Shown: positions 1 to 9,025, counted from the stretch's first letter. The stretch is DNA of 33,821 nucleotides from an uncultured Bacteroidota bacterium (GCA_913055845.1 CAJXKO010000023.1:1-33821), one strand, 5' to 3'. Notes: a model not told the origin generated them from the letters alone. Translations and numbers: made by a program.

Positions 1-821
1 CCGAAGAGATCGTGCGGCCCCCAGATGCCGCTGCGCAGGCATTCGAGCTGCACGATCTGGCTGTGGTCCACGAAGAGGTTCACCTCCGGGCCGTAGTTTT
101 GGATGTACCACGGAAAGACGTGCGGGTCGGCCGCCTCAAACATCAGGTTCTCCAGCCCAACCTCGTCGATAAACCGGGCCGGCACCTCCGTGCGCATCTC
201 CGGCACGTTCTCAGTGATGCCCTCGCTCTCCATCATGATCTGGTAGGCCCCGGCCTCCAGGAAACGCTTGGCCTGCGCGATGGCCTGGGAGGGGTCCTGC
301 TGACCAATCTGCTCCAGCTCTTCGGTCGTGGTGGCCCCGCCGCCGGCCCCGTGCTGGATACCGACCTCCGGCTTGGCTTTTAGGCCTGCCTCCTGTACCG
401 CCTCAATGAGACGCAGCCAGTCGTCGGTGGACAGGGTAATGAAGCCTGCGGAGATCTCGATGATGTCGAAGCCAAGGCGCGCGCACTCGTCGATGTACTG
501 GTACACGGCGTTGGTCCCTTGCGAGAGGACGTGCTCCATGAAACCGCCCGTGGAGACGAGCACGTCGTGGTCGTGGGCAAGATCGAGGAGCTTTTGAACC
601 TCTTCCTCGGGCATGAGGCTAAAGGAGCCGCCTGCGAATTTGAGGCTATCGACGTAGTGGCCCATGGTGGAAAGCACATCATCGAGGTAGTTCGGGCCCA
701 TCGGGCTGTAGTAGGGCCCGCGAATCTCGGTGACGCCGATCTCGCGGGGCTTCTCCCCCCGGTCGTTGGTGTCGAGAAACTGAAAGGCGCGTCGGGGATC
801 GCCGCTAATCTTGTCTGACAT
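1..821 (-). CDS. comA: Phosphosulfolactate synthase (ComA family), 3' end cut by window edge
   Basis: ComA-family enzymes add sulfite to phosphoenolpyruvate to give (2R)-phospho-3-sulfolactate, the first step to sulfolactate, sulfopyruvate and coenzyme M. The reading frame is open from the ATG at 821 to the left edge (273 codons), with no stop in the window. Seen: a TIM-barrel-like pattern with GFDIIEISAGF at about residues 118-127, KAKPEVGIQ at 148-156 and MMESEGIT at 196-203, matching the conserved blocks I know from ComA/YitD and the plant Hsa32 relatives. The family is usually about 250-300 aa, so little should be missing. It lies 69 bp downstream of the MmgE/PrpD-family gene on the same strand and may be co-transcribed with it. 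Coenzyme M is unlikely in such an organism; sulfolactate or a cysteate precursor for sulfonolipid is my inference. The ComA family call is fairly sure, the physiological product is not. Confidence 0.8.
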   Translation of the reverse strand, partial: MSDKISGDPRRAFQFLDTNDRGEKPREIGVTEIRGPYYSPMGPNYLDDVLSTMGHYVDSLKFAGGSFSLMPEEEVQKLLDLAHDHDVLVSTGGFMEHVLSQGTNAVYQYIDECARLGFDIIEISAGFITLSTDDWLRLIEAVQEAGLKAKPEVGIQHGAGGGATTTEELEQIGQQDPSQAIAQAKRFLEAGAYQIMMESEGITENVPEMRTEVPARFIDEVGLENLMFEAADPHVFPWYIQNYGPEVNLFVDHSQIVQLECLRSGIWGPHDLF

Positions 822-890
822 GATTTGATCTAGGTTGGTGAGAGGTAGAGGCGCGCCACTGGCGCTCGCGGATCGAAGAAGATTGGGGAA

Positions 891-2261
891 TCATGCATCA
901 GGCGTTTCCACCTGAGCCAGCAGGTCAAGGAGATCGGTAACGGGGAGCGTCTTCAGGTCTTGGACCGCCTCAATGATGTCCTCACGCAGTGCGACCTCGG
1001 TGTAGGGTTCGGCCAGGCGGACAAACTTCTCCGAGACGGTGTCCCAACTCATCGGGCGCGTGTGGAACCCTTCGTAGTCTTCCTTATGCGTCTCGTAAAC
1101 CTCCCCGTCGGCGTGGATGCGAATGTCACACACCATGTGGCCAGGGAAGCGATCACTGTACTCAGGCCTCTCCTGGACATCCACCGTGCGGAGAAGCGAC
1201 TGCACGTCGTCGGCCTCAATGCGGGACTGTTCGTACTGAGCCGGCAACACTTGATCGTCGAGCAGGGCGACAGCTGTCATGTAGTGGAGACTGTGGTCGG
1301 CCTCCTCCTTCCGCCGCACGATCGTCTTGTCCCCCTCCTCCCCGCCGCCGATAATGTCGAAGGCGACGTCGAAGGTATCCACCTCGATCTTATCGATCAC
1401 GGCGGGATCGATGTCGTGCTCACGCTTCAGCTCCAGGGCGCCTTCGAGGGTCGCCTGCGAGTGAATCTCGGCGTTGTATTTTTTGATAATCGTATCGGTG
1501 ACCCGCTCCAGGTCTTCGGCGGCCCAGTCGATCTCAAACTCACCCGCGATCGAATGCATGAAGCCCTTGTTGCCTTCGAACACCTCGGGCGGCCCCGTAA
1601 TGCCGCGCCGAGCGAGAAACGCGGAGTGGGTGGCCGTGAATCCGGTTTCCGGATACGCCAAACCCTTCCAGTGTGAGATCTCGCCGGTGCGGGTTACGCG
1701 GAGTGCGTTATGCGCCGTACCGCTGATTGCGATGGCATTGGCCGTCTGTTCCGGGGTAAGCCCGAGGGCTTTCGCGGCACCGGCAGCCGCAGCGTACTGT
1801 CCCTGTACCGTGTGGTCGAACCCTTTGGCCCGAACCGGTGCTTCGTCACTGAGGCGACACTGCACTTGATACGCAACGGCGAGGGCCGTGAGCAGGTCTT
1901 TCCCGGACCCACCCGCATACTCGGTCGCAGCCATTACGGAGCCGAGGTTGTCCGACGGGTGACAGGTTTCCCCCTCGGCCAAGTAGCTGTCATTGTAGTC
2001 GAGGTAGCGGACGAGGGCGCTATTGTAGAGGGCCGCCCGATCCGGCGCCGTTTGCCCGCCCCCGAGGAGGGTAACGTCCTCGTTCCCCCCGAAATCTACG
2101 AGATGAGCCCGGAGCGCATGGATGGGGGCTCCGTCGAGGGCACCAATCGCGCAACCAAGAGAGTCGAGAACGCGAATCTTTAACTGCTGCGCAGCCGAAT
2201 CGGAGAGATCCTCGTAGGCGGCGTCCTGCACGAATCGAGCAAGCTGATCGACAATCGGCAT
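891..2261 (-). CDS. MmgE/PrpD family protein (2-methylcitrate dehydratase-like)
   Basis: A 456-aa protein of the MmgE/PrpD fold, which includes 2-methylcitrate dehydratase and cis-aconitate decarboxylase. These enzymes dehydrate or decarboxylate tricarboxylic acids without an iron-sulfur cluster. Seen: the N-terminal helical start PIVDQLARFV, DSLGCAIGAL at about 33-42, the LDYNDSY block at 87-93 and CHPSDNLGSVMAA at 100-112, where family members place catalytic Asp and His residues. An ATG further upstream in frame (2441) would add 60 residues unlike the family, so I chose the ATG at 2261, which gives the normal N-terminus and length. There are no prpB/prpC genes next to it, so a methylcitrate-cycle role is not supported by context. 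The downstream neighbour is comA, which hints at a sulfonated or organic-acid substrate. The exact substrate cannot be told from sequence. Confidence 0.85.
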   Translation of the reverse strand: MPIVDQLARFVQDAAYEDLSDSAAQQLKIRVLDSLGCAIGALDGAPIHALRAHLVDFGGNEDVTLLGGGQTAPDRAALYNSALVRYLDYNDSYLAEGETCHPSDNLGSVMAATEYAGGSGKDLLTALAVAYQVQCRLSDEAPVRAKGFDHTVQGQYAAAAGAAKALGLTPEQTANAIAISGTAHNALRVTRTGEISHWKGLAYPETGFTATHSAFLARRGITGPPEVFEGNKGFMHSIAGEFEIDWAAEDLERVTDTIIKKYNAEIHSQATLEGALELKREHDIDPAVIDKIEVDTFDVAFDIIGGGEEGDKTIVRRKEEADHSLHYMTAVALLDDQVLPAQYEQSRIEADDVQSLLRTVDVQERPEYSDRFPGHMVCDIRIHADGEVYETHKEDYEGFHTRPMSWDTVSEKFVRLAEPYTEVALREDIIEAVQDLKTLPVTDLLDLLAQVETPDA

Positions 2262-2299
2262 AATAGACGTGAGGTTGGTCAACGGGGACTGAAGAAGTG

Positions 2300-2321
2300 T
2301 ACAAGCCGGGGTACGCTTGTA
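2300..2321. promoter_or_regulatory. Dyad TACAAGC-N8-GCTTGTA, possible operator
   Basis: A perfect 7-bp inverted repeat with an 8-bp spacer lies about 39 bp upstream of the MmgE/PrpD start codon. Its size and place fit a dimeric repressor operator, but a small RNA hairpin or chance is equally possible. No regulator gene is adjacent. Confidence 0.3.
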
Positions 2322-2411
2322 ATGCGGGAAGATGTGGTACGCGATAAGTATTGGAGAGTTTAAGGTCCGAAAAGATTTATCAGGGCTCAGACCAGTTATC
2401 GGGCGTTTCAA

Positions 2412-2423
2412 CAGAATATTCTG
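2412..2423. promoter_or_regulatory. 12-bp perfect palindrome CAGAATATTCTG
   Basis: A gapless perfect palindrome in the AT-richer intergenic region, about 150 bp upstream of the MmgE/PrpD start. It could be a regulator site. Nothing else supports this. Confidence 0.2.
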
Positions 2424-2547
2424 ACTCTTCTGGATGGCCACATCGGCCTTCTAACTTCGTGCTCTCGAACTGCTGATTGAGCAGGGCCAACGGGGGTGTG
2501 GTTCATTTGTGAAAACCCCATTCGTCGTATAAGGTTTGAGAGCATTC

Positions 2548-4608
2548 CTACTCGTCCAACGCAAGAAATCGCGCGTTGACGGCAACAATCACGGTGCTGA
2601 GGCTCATGAGGAGTGCCCCCACGGCCGGGCTCAGCAGGATGCCTGCCGTCGCCAGTACGCCCGCCGCCAGCGGAATGGCGACGACATTATAACCGGTGGC
2701 CCACCAGAGATTCTGCACCATCTTGCGATAGGTGGCCTGGGCTAGACGGATCACGTCTACAGCGTCGCGCGGGTCGCTCTCCACCAGCACGATATCCGCC
2801 GTTTCCACCGCCACGTCCGTCCCGGCCCCGATGGCGATGCCCACATCGGCGGTGGCGAGGGCTGGGGCATCGTTTACGCCGTCACCCGTCATGGCCACGA
2901 GCCGACCTTCGCTCTGCAAGTCTTCGACCACACGGCTCTTTTCGTCGGGCAGCACCTCGGCGATCACCCGGTCGACCCCCACCTCTTCGGCCACCCACTG
3001 GGCCACGCGCTCGTTATCGCCGGTGAGCATGACGACATCAATTCCCAGGCCGTGCAGCGTCGCGATAGCCTCGCGTGACTCCTCACGAATGATGTCGGCA
3101 AGGGCCAGGGCCCCAAGGGGTATTCCGTCCCGCACGACGTAGACGACGGTCTTGCCCTGATTCTGGAGCGTTGCCGCGTCGTGCTCTGGCAGATCCGTCT
3201 CGTCCCCGGCCGCGCCTGGACTCAGTACGCGCACCTCGGCCCTCTCCACCGTGGCACGCACGCCCCGTCCGGTCAGGGCCTCGAAGTTATCGACGTCCGG
3301 CACGTCGAGCCCGCGGTCTTCCGCCTCCCGAAGAATCCCCGCTGCAATCGGATGCTCGCTGTGCTGCTCTACGGCCGCCGCGACACGGACCAGTTCGTCC
3401 TCCGTCGCCTGGAAGGGGAGCACGTCGCTAACCCCGAAGCGCCCCTCCGTAAGCGTACCCGTCTTGTCGAACACAACGGTGTCGAGGGTACGGGCCTGCT
3501 CAAAGGCGGCGCGGTCACGGATGAGAAGTCCGCGCTGCGCGCCCAGTCCGGTGCTCACCGAGACGACGAGCGGGATGGCGAGGCCGAGGGCGTGCGGACA
3601 CGTGATCACCATAACGGTCACCGCCCGCTCCAGGCTAAAGACAAAAGTCTGGCCCAACCCGAGGTACCAGGTTCCAAACGTGAGGGCCCCGGCAGTGAGG
3701 GCGATAAGGGTGAGCCAGTAGGCCGCCCGGTCGGCCAGGTTCTGCGTGCGGCTCCGCGATGCCTGGGCCTCGCGGACGAGCCCGATCACCTGGTTCAGGT
3801 AGCTGCTCGCACCAGTCTTCTCGACCGCCACCACGAGCGACCCGGAGCCGTTGACCGACCCTGCGATCACTTCGTCGCCGTCCCTCTTCTTCACGGGCAC
3901 ACTCTCACCAGTGAGCATGCTTTCGTTGACGCTGGAGGTGCCGTCGACGACGGTGCCGTCGGCCGGGATTTTCTCGCCGGACTTCACGCGTACCCGGTCG
4001 CCCGGGGTTAGATCGGCGATGGGCACTTCCTCAGTGCCGCCATTGACCGCGAGGCGGTGGGCCGTGCTCGGCAAGAGACGCGCCAGTTCCTCCAGGGCCC
4101 GGCCTGCCCCCATCACCGACCGCATCTCAATCCAGTGGCCCACTAGCATCAGGTCGATGAGCGTGGCGGTTTCCCAGAAAAACATCTGTCCGGGCACGCC
4201 AAGGGCCACCGCCGTGCTGTAGACGTACGCCACTGTAATCGCGAACGCAACGAGGGTCATCATACCCGGTGTCCGCCCGCGCAGTTCGTCGACCAATCCC
4301 GCTAAGAAGGGCCAGCCACCATAGCTGTAGACGAACGTCGACAGTCCGAGCAGTACCACTGTGTCCCCCGCAAAGCCGAGGGCGCCGCCCACCCCCAGCC
4401 ACTGCTGGATCATAGGGCTGAGGGCGAGAATCGGGAGCGTCGCTGCCAGACTTACGAAGAAGCGGCGGCGGAAGTCTTCCACCATTGCGGCATGGTGGTC
4501 GTGCCCTCCATCGTGCCCATGATGATCGGGGTGCGGATGCCCCTCGTCCACGCTCCTGGAAGGGTCCTCCGCAGCTGACTCTGATCGGGACGTCGTCGAG
4601 CGATTCAT
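2548..4608 (-). CDS. copB: CopB-type copper-translocating P1B ATPase
   Basis: An inner-membrane ATPase that expels copper (or silver) from the cytoplasm. Seen in 686 aa: a His-rich N-terminus (about residues 24-40) instead of a CxxC domain, TGES at 233-236 (actuator domain), the ion-channel motif CPH at 337-339, the phosphorylation site DKTGT at 381-385, the SEHP motif at 417-420 and GDGVND at 575-580. TGES, DKTGT and GDGVND are the canonical P-type ATPase signatures. A CPH channel motif with a His-rich N-terminus marks the P1B-3 (CopB) group, as opposed to the CPC-type CopA at the other end of this island. The ATG at 4608 precedes the His-rich leader. It is the last gene of the copper run, 54 bp after the methyltransferase. 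The protein is complete. Metal preference (Cu(I), Cu(II) or Ag(I)) cannot be fixed from sequence. Confidence 0.93.
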   Translation of the reverse strand: MNRSTTSRSESAAEDPSRSVDEGHPHPDHHGHDGGHDHHAAMVEDFRRRFFVSLAATLPILALSPMIQQWLGVGGALGFAGDTVVLLGLSTFVYSYGGWPFLAGLVDELRGRTPGMMTLVAFAITVAYVYSTAVALGVPGQMFFWETATLIDLMLVGHWIEMRSVMGAGRALEELARLLPSTAHRLAVNGGTEEVPIADLTPGDRVRVKSGEKIPADGTVVDGTSSVNESMLTGESVPVKKRDGDEVIAGSVNGSGSLVVAVEKTGASSYLNQVIGLVREAQASRSRTQNLADRAAYWLTLIALTAGALTFGTWYLGLGQTFVFSLERAVTVMVITCPHALGLAIPLVVSVSTGLGAQRGLLIRDRAAFEQARTLDTVVFDKTGTLTEGRFGVSDVLPFQATEDELVRVAAAVEQHSEHPIAAGILREAEDRGLDVPDVDNFEALTGRGVRATVERAEVRVLSPGAAGDETDLPEHDAATLQNQGKTVVYVVRDGIPLGALALADIIREESREAIATLHGLGIDVVMLTGDNERVAQWVAEEVGVDRVIAEVLPDEKSRVVEDLQSEGRLVAMTGDGVNDAPALATADVGIAIGAGTDVAVETADIVLVESDPRDAVDVIRLAQATYRKMVQNLWWATGYNVVAIPLAAGVLATAGILLSPAVGALLMSLSTVIVAVNARFLALDE

Positions 4609-4662
4609 GACGATCTACCAGTCGGCACCACTGAAGAGTGAGCGCAATACGTGACTCTATCG

Positions 4663-5322
4663 TTAAACGGACTGAGGACGCACGGCCTCCACGACCATCA
4701 TCCCCCACAGTCCGTCAAACCGATACCGGAAAGCGTAGCGGGAGTGCAGCGACGTCGTCGCGATGAGTTCGCGCATCTCGTCGAGCGTGTAGCATGTCTG
4801 GTACGCCGGGTCGACCCGCTTCAGTACGGCGTCCATGACCCGGCATGTCCAGAAGTCGCGGCACCAGTCCAGCAGCACGAGACGCCCCCCCGGTCGAAGA
4901 ACCCGAGTGGCTTCTGCCAGCACGGATTCTGGGTGCGTAAAATAGTGGAACGTGTTGGCACAGACCACCACGTCGAAGGAGGCGTCCGCAAATCTCAGGT
5001 CATGCACGTCTGCCTGTTCGAACTGGACACTGGGATGCCCGGCGAGCTTGACCCGTGCCCGCTCCACCATCGACGGAGCGAGATCGATCCCGGTGAGATG
5101 CACCCGCGGTTCCTCCTCCAGAATGCGTCGCTCGAGTTCACCGGTACCACAGGCAAGATCGAGGCCCCTCTCCCCTGCTTGCACATCGGCGGCCCGCTGA
5201 AGGACGGGGAGCGTCTGGTTGACGTAGCGGGCCCAGAACCAATCGTAGACTCGCGCCCAAGCATCGTACTGCTCGACGACTGATGGATCTTGTTGGACCG
5301 ATTCGACGGAATGGTCAGTCAT
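4663..5322 (-). CDS. Class I SAM-dependent methyltransferase in the copper operon
   Basis: A 219-aa Rossmann-fold methyltransferase. Seen: motif I LDLACGTGE at about residues 54-62, the acidic residue of motif II in LTGIDLAP (77-83), FDVVVCANTFHYF at 116-128, and the VLRPGGRLVLLDW block at 141-153, typical of UbiE/COQ5-like enzymes. I place the start at the ATG at 5322; an upstream in-frame start at 5418 would add 32 residues rich in Arg and Pro that do not look like part of the domain. It sits between the Spy-like gene and copB on the same strand with short gaps, so it is probably co-transcribed with copper resistance. It has five Cys residues, but I do not see the conserved pattern of the arsenite methyltransferase ArsM. 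The substrate is unknown and its presence in a copper operon is unusual. Confidence 0.85.
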   Translation of the reverse strand: MTDHSVESVQQDPSVVEQYDAWARVYDWFWARYVNQTLPVLQRAADVQAGERGLDLACGTGELERRILEEEPRVHLTGIDLAPSMVERARVKLAGHPSVQFEQADVHDLRFADASFDVVVCANTFHYFTHPESVLAEATRVLRPGGRLVLLDWCRDFWTCRVMDAVLKRVDPAYQTCYTLDEMRELIATTSLHSRYAFRYRFDGLWGMMVVEAVRPQSV

Positions 5323-5418
5323 GAACGAGCAAGGGAGTGGAAAGAGAGGAGCACACCGAGACGAACCCCGACGGTGCGGAGCACGAGAGCCGTCCCCGTG
5401 CCAACGGACCACCGACAA

Positions 5419-6090
5419 TCACATTCCCCCACGCCGTCCCCTGTGCCAGCCCCGCCCTCCCATGGGACAGGGCCTCGCCCCGCCGCCCCGCATCGACCGC
5501 ATCAGTCGCATCACGTCTAACATAGGCATGTGGGCCATTGTCAAACGCACGAGGTGCCGGGGCGGGAGGCCGTCGACCATCCCGCGCTGCTCCGCGGTGA
5601 GTACCTGTCGCATTTGCTGAGCCGTTTCGTACATCGACGCCCGGTGGTTGGCTCGAAGGGCCGCCATCATGCGCATGTGTTCGCGAACGGTTTCCGCAGA
5701 CGGGTGCTCGTCTGCGTCGAAAAGACGCGAGAGCTCGCCGCGGCGGTCCTGCATCTCGTCCCGATGGCTGCGCTGCTGCGCCATCGACGCGCTTCTGAGC
5801 TGCCTGATCCGATGGAGTTGTTCATCGGAGAGGTTAAGTGTGTCAGCGAGGGCAGGCAAGAGGAAGCCCGTCATGGTCGCGCGGTGCAGGGGACGCCTTG
5901 CCACCCGACGCTGCATCATCTGTATCATTCCCCCCTCCATCATGCGACCCTGCATCATTCGCATGCCGGGTCCCCTTATGCTATCGGCCATTGTTCTTCG
6001 ACCCGGCGGGCCGCCTTGTCCCCACGCCGATCCGGGAACCCACAAACCTAGGACAACGAGTATCGAGAGAATGACGGCGAAGCGGTGCAT
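5419..6090 (-). CDS. Met-rich Spy/CpxP-like periplasmic protein
   Basis: A 223-aa exported protein with a clear signal peptide (hydrophobic core about residues 4-20, likely cleavage after SAWG). The mature N-terminus, about 34-60, is dense in Met, a soft-metal ligand suited to Cu(I). The rest is helical and charged, with LNLSDEQ near 85-91 and LTAEQ at 164-168, the LTxxQ-type motif of the Spy/CpxP family, whose members are periplasmic chaperones or metal-stress sensors. The C-terminus is Gly/Arg rich. It sits inside the copper cluster, between the outer-membrane CopB and the methyltransferase. I infer a role in binding copper or protecting periplasmic proteins under copper stress. The family assignment rests on motif and layout, not on strong identity. 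Confidence 0.72.
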   Translation of the reverse strand: MHRFAVILSILVVLGLWVPGSAWGQGGPPGRRTMADSIRGPGMRMMQGRMMEGGMIQMMQRRVARRPLHRATMTGFLLPALADTLNLSDEQLHRIRQLRSASMAQQRSHRDEMQDRRGELSRLFDADEHPSAETVREHMRMMAALRANHRASMYETAQQMRQVLTAEQRGMVDGLPPRHLVRLTMAHMPMLDVMRLMRSMRGGGARPCPMGGRGWHRGRRGGM

Positions 6091-6183
6091 GGCTCAGAGA
6101 GAGTGAGGAAGAGAAGATCAGCGAGGCCCTGGGAACGGCGCGGGGAGGCCCCATGCCGCTCCCGGTTTTGCAGCAGAGCGTAA

Positions 6184-6219
6184 CCTACGAGGACCGTAGG
6201 CACCCGGCATACGGTCCTC
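6184..6219 (-). repeat. Overlapping, mutually exclusive stem-loops between two copper genes
   Basis: Two perfect inverted repeats share bases: GAGGACCGTA (6189-6198) pairs with TACGGTCCTC (6210-6219), and CCTACG (6184-6189) pairs with CGTAGG (6195-6200). Only one hairpin can form at a time. They lie in the 220-bp gap between the outer-membrane CopB gene and the Spy-like gene, about 95 bp upstream of the latter's start. There is no T-run, so a simple intrinsic terminator is not supported. A switch or an mRNA-processing element is possible. Confidence 0.5.
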
Positions 6220-6310
6220 TGATCAATGCTCGTTCGGTAAATCTCGCAATCGGACATAGTCCGTAGACCCACAGCGAACGTTTCCGTGGGGCAGGAGGAC
6301 CCCTCTCCCC

Positions 6311-7039
6311 TCAGCGCCAGAGCCGGACCCCGAACACGAAGGCGCCGCTACTCGCGTGTTCACCGGCAAGGTCGGCCGTTTCGCCGAACGTCCAGTGGTG
6401 GTCATAACCGACGTACGGGGCAAACTTCCGGTGGAACTCGTACCGTAGCCGAAATCCCAAGCCGAGGTCGTTAAGCCCCGACCCGACGCCCCACTCTGGA
6501 ACGTCCTGCAGGGCGGCACTCGTCTCCAACTCCGACTCCAGCTTGAGCCGTTGCGTGAAGAGGACGTGGTAGGACGCCGCAAATCCCGCGGAGACTTCCC
6601 CCTCCTGGCTCACGTACAGGGTGGGCTCCACCTCAAACTGGTACGGGGCCAGTCCCTGAAGCCCCACCGCGAGATGAGCGCGGGTCTTGCCGCCCGCGCC
6701 CCACGCCCGGTCCACGCGTACACCGGCCACCGCATCGAAGAAGGGACTAATGAGGCGACCATAGAGAGCTTCAAGCTCCATTTCCCCTTCCCGATGAACG
6801 GTCGACTGCTCCCCCTCTGCCCGGAGCCAGGCCCGGTTGACGTCGCCCCCGATCCAGCTGGTGGCCTCCAGGCCAATCGGGCGGCCGTCCGGCTCGGGAA
6901 CGTATTCGAGCTTGTGGAAGAGGACGAAGGTGCGGAGCTTGTCGTCCATGGTCTGGGCCTGGGCGGGGGGTGCCGCGGCTCCGACCACGAGCGTGGCCAC
7001 CAGAAGAAGTCCGAGGGTGTACTGAATGAAACGCAACAT
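6311..7039 (-). CDS. pcoB: Copper resistance outer-membrane protein of the CopB/PcoB family
   Basis: A 242-aa outer-membrane beta-barrel of the CopB/PcoB family, which works with the multicopper oxidase of copper-resistance operons. Seen: a signal peptide (hydrophobic stretch about residues 7-22, AQA at the cleavage site), then alternating strands with blocks typical of the family: WIGGDVNRAWLRAEGE, LYGRLISPFFDAVAGVR and the end FAPYVGYDHHWTFGETA. The Met-rich N-terminal region found in PcoB of enterobacteria is absent. The start could be the GTG at 7042 or the ATG one codon later; I use the ATG. The gene follows the multicopper oxidase by 48 bp, the usual copA-copB order. The symbol pcoB is used here to separate it from the CopB ATPase. 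Confidence 0.88.
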   Translation of the reverse strand: MLRFIQYTLGLLLVATLVVGAAAPPAQAQTMDDKLRTFVLFHKLEYVPEPDGRPIGLEATSWIGGDVNRAWLRAEGEQSTVHREGEMELEALYGRLISPFFDAVAGVRVDRAWGAGGKTRAHLAVGLQGLAPYQFEVEPTLYVSQEGEVSAGFAASYHVLFTQRLKLESELETSAALQDVPEWGVGSGLNDLGLGFRLRYEFHRKFAPYVGYDHHWTFGETADLAGEHASSGAFVFGVRLWR

Positions 7040-7087
7040 CACAAATGGGACGGGTTCAAGGTGTGTAGGAGCGACGATGGGGACGAG

Positions 7088-9025
7088 CTAAGCCATCTGA
7101 TCGTAATAGAACTCCTCGTCGCTCTCGGGCGCCGGTTCGACGTAGAAGACCCGAGCCATGCCCGCGTCCATGTGGTACAAGATGTGACAGTGGAAAAACC
7201 AGGGGCCTTTCTCGTGGCCGTCGATCAGAAGGGACACCCGCTCGGCGGGCTTCACGGTGATCGTGTCGATAAGCGGTGCCCGCTCGCCGTGTCCGTTCTC
7301 CAACTCCATGAACTGCCCGTGGAGGTGCATCGGGTGGTTCATCATGGTGTCGTTCACCATCGTGAGCCGCACGCGTTCGTTGTGCTCAATGCGGATGGGA
7401 CCGGCGTCGGAGAACTCCACGCCGTTGATGCCCCACATGAAACGCTCCATGTTGCCCGTGAGGTGCATCTCAATCTCCCGGTCGGGTGCCCGAAACTCAT
7501 CCTTCTCGTCCGCCGCCTTGAGCTGGTCGTAGGTGAGCACGCGCCACCCGTCGTTCCCCAGCCCGATGCCCGGTTCGTGCAGGCGTGATTTCGTCATCAT
7601 GGGCAGTCCGGCCTCGGCGGGACCGTGGTCGTCGTCCGGGTCGTGCATCACCGGTGCGGGGAGTGTGCCGGGCGGGCGCAGACCGCCTGCGTCTCTGTCG
7701 TTCATCTCCCCCTCCATGTCTTCCGACATGTCGCCGTGGCCCATGTCCCCGTGGTCCATCTCGCCCATGTCCTCCATATTACCGTGCTCCATCCCCCCCA
7801 TATCCCCGTCGCCCATCCCGCCCATTCCCATCGCATCCATCGTGAGCGTGGGGCGCTCGCGCTGTTCGGGGACGGGACCTTCCATGCCCTCGCGCGGGGC
7901 GAGTGTGCCTCGGGCGTAGCTACTCCGGTCGAGGGACTCGGCGAACACCGTGTATGCGCGGTCCTCCGTCGGCTCCACGATGACGTCGTACCTCTCGGCG
8001 GTCCCGATGCGGAACTCGTCAGAGGTCACCGGCTCCACGTTCTGCCCGCTCACCTGGACCACGTCCATCTCCAGGCCCGGCACGCGGACGTCGAAAATAG
8101 AGGCCGCGCTGGCGTTGATGACCCGCAGCCGGACCCGCTCCCCGGGATTGAAGAGACCGGTCCAGTTTGACTCCGGTGCCTGGCCGTTCATGAGATAGGT
8201 ATAAGTGGGCGCCCGGACAGCCGACAGATCGGTGGCACTCATCCGCATCCGGTCCCACTGGAGGCGATTCTTGAGGGTGCTAAAGAAGCCCTCCTCCGCC
8301 ACGTCCGACCAGAACTCGCCCACGGTTTGCTGCTGGAAGTTGTAGTAGTGCTCCCCCTTCTTCAGATTCGCCAGAATGTCGTGGGGATCCTCGAAGGTCC
8401 AGTCCGACAGGACGACCACGTGCTCGCGATCGTAGTCCTGCGGCTCCTCGCCGGCGGGATCGATCACGAGCGGCCCGTAGTGCCCGAGTTGCTCCTGGAG
8501 GCCGGAGTGGCTGTGGTACCAGTAGGTGCCGTACTGACGTACCTCGAAGGGCCCCGCCTCGAACGTCTCGCCGGGAGCCACGGCGGGGTAGTTCACCTTC
8601 GGCACCCCGTCAAACTGGTTCGGCAGCAACAATCCATGCCAGTGGATGGAGGTCTCTTCGTCCAGCTTGTTGTGGTAGCGCAGTACGACCTCTTCGCCCT
8701 CTTGCAGGCGAATGAGCGGCCCCGGCACAGTGCCGTTCATCGTGATGGCGGTGGCGCGCTCACCAGCAACCTCGTAGGGGGTCCGATCAATGGTGATGTC
8801 GTATTCGACGCGACCACCGACGCGGCGGGTCGGCGTCAAGGCCGCCAATCCACTGCTCTTGGTTTCACCCGCGGCGTGGGCCCAGCCGGGCAGAAGGGTG
8901 TGTGCCCCCATTACCGCGGCGAAGGCCCCGGTACTGCGCAAGAAGTCGCGGCGCGAGATGGGGATCGATGCATTCGGGCTGGATCTGTTTGGATTGGATA
9001 CAGGAATAGCGTCGTCGGTTGGCAT
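7088..9025 (-). CDS. pcoA: Periplasmic multicopper oxidase, CopA/PcoA family
   Basis: A periplasmic copper oxidase that converts Cu(I) to less toxic Cu(II) and binds extra copper. In 645 aa I see a twin-arginine signal (SRRDFLRS at about 24-31, followed by a hydrophobic stretch), and all four copper-ligand blocks: HWHG at 128-131, HSHSG at 171-175, HPMHLHG at 564-570 and HCHILYHMDAGM at 612-623. The axial Met in the last block fits a type-1 site. Between domains, residues about 396-441 form a Met/His/Asp-rich segment with repeated GDM, MEH and MDH units, as in PcoA/CopA/CueO. The export signal implies folding with copper before Tat transport. It is followed 48 bp later by the outer-membrane partner. 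The assignment is secure. Confidence 0.95.
   Translation of the reverse strand: MPTDDAIPVSNPNRSSPNASIPISRRDFLRSTGAFAAVMGAHTLLPGWAHAAGETKSSGLAALTPTRRVGGRVEYDITIDRTPYEVAGERATAITMNGTVPGPLIRLQEGEEVVLRYHNKLDEETSIHWHGLLLPNQFDGVPKVNYPAVAPGETFEAGPFEVRQYGTYWYHSHSGLQEQLGHYGPLVIDPAGEEPQDYDREHVVVLSDWTFEDPHDILANLKKGEHYYNFQQQTVGEFWSDVAEEGFFSTLKNRLQWDRMRMSATDLSAVRAPTYTYLMNGQAPESNWTGLFNPGERVRLRVINASAASIFDVRVPGLEMDVVQVSGQNVEPVTSDEFRIGTAERYDVIVEPTEDRAYTVFAESLDRSSYARGTLAPREGMEGPVPEQRERPTLTMDAMGMGGMGDGDMGGMEHGNMEDMGEMDHGDMGHGDMSEDMEGEMNDRDAGGLRPPGTLPAPVMHDPDDDHGPAEAGLPMMTKSRLHEPGIGLGNDGWRVLTYDQLKAADEKDEFRAPDREIEMHLTGNMERFMWGINGVEFSDAGPIRIEHNERVRLTMVNDTMMNHPMHLHGQFMELENGHGERAPLIDTITVKPAERVSLLIDGHEKGPWFFHCHILYHMDAGMARVFYVEPAPESDEEFYYDQMA

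Larger units (their letters stand above)
2262..2547. other. Intergenic region upstream of the MmgE/PrpD gene
   Basis: A 286-bp stretch between the CopB-type ATPase stop and the MmgE/PrpD start. I see no convincing gene; the in-frame upstream extension of the MmgE/PrpD frame does not look protein-like. It is more AT-rich than its surroundings and carries two dyads, a spaced TACAAGC/GCTTGTA pair at 2300-2321 and the 12-bp perfect palindrome CAGAATATTCTG at 2412-2423. I see no hairpin followed by a T-run, so how the copper transcript ends is unclear. Confidence 0.5.

Noticed and set aside
960-1676. 238-aa plus-strand ORF antisense to the MmgE/PrpD gene
   Set aside because: It mirrors the codon structure of the real gene on the other strand and has no domain-like sequence.
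3181-4011. 276-aa plus-strand ORF antisense to the CopB ATPase
   Set aside because: Shadow of a strongly supported gene; composition is Arg/His-rich and unlike a protein family.
6551-7588. 345-aa plus-strand ORF spanning the pcoB and pcoA genes
   Set aside because: It crosses two real genes on the opposite strand and the gap between them; typical of GC-rich antisense frames.
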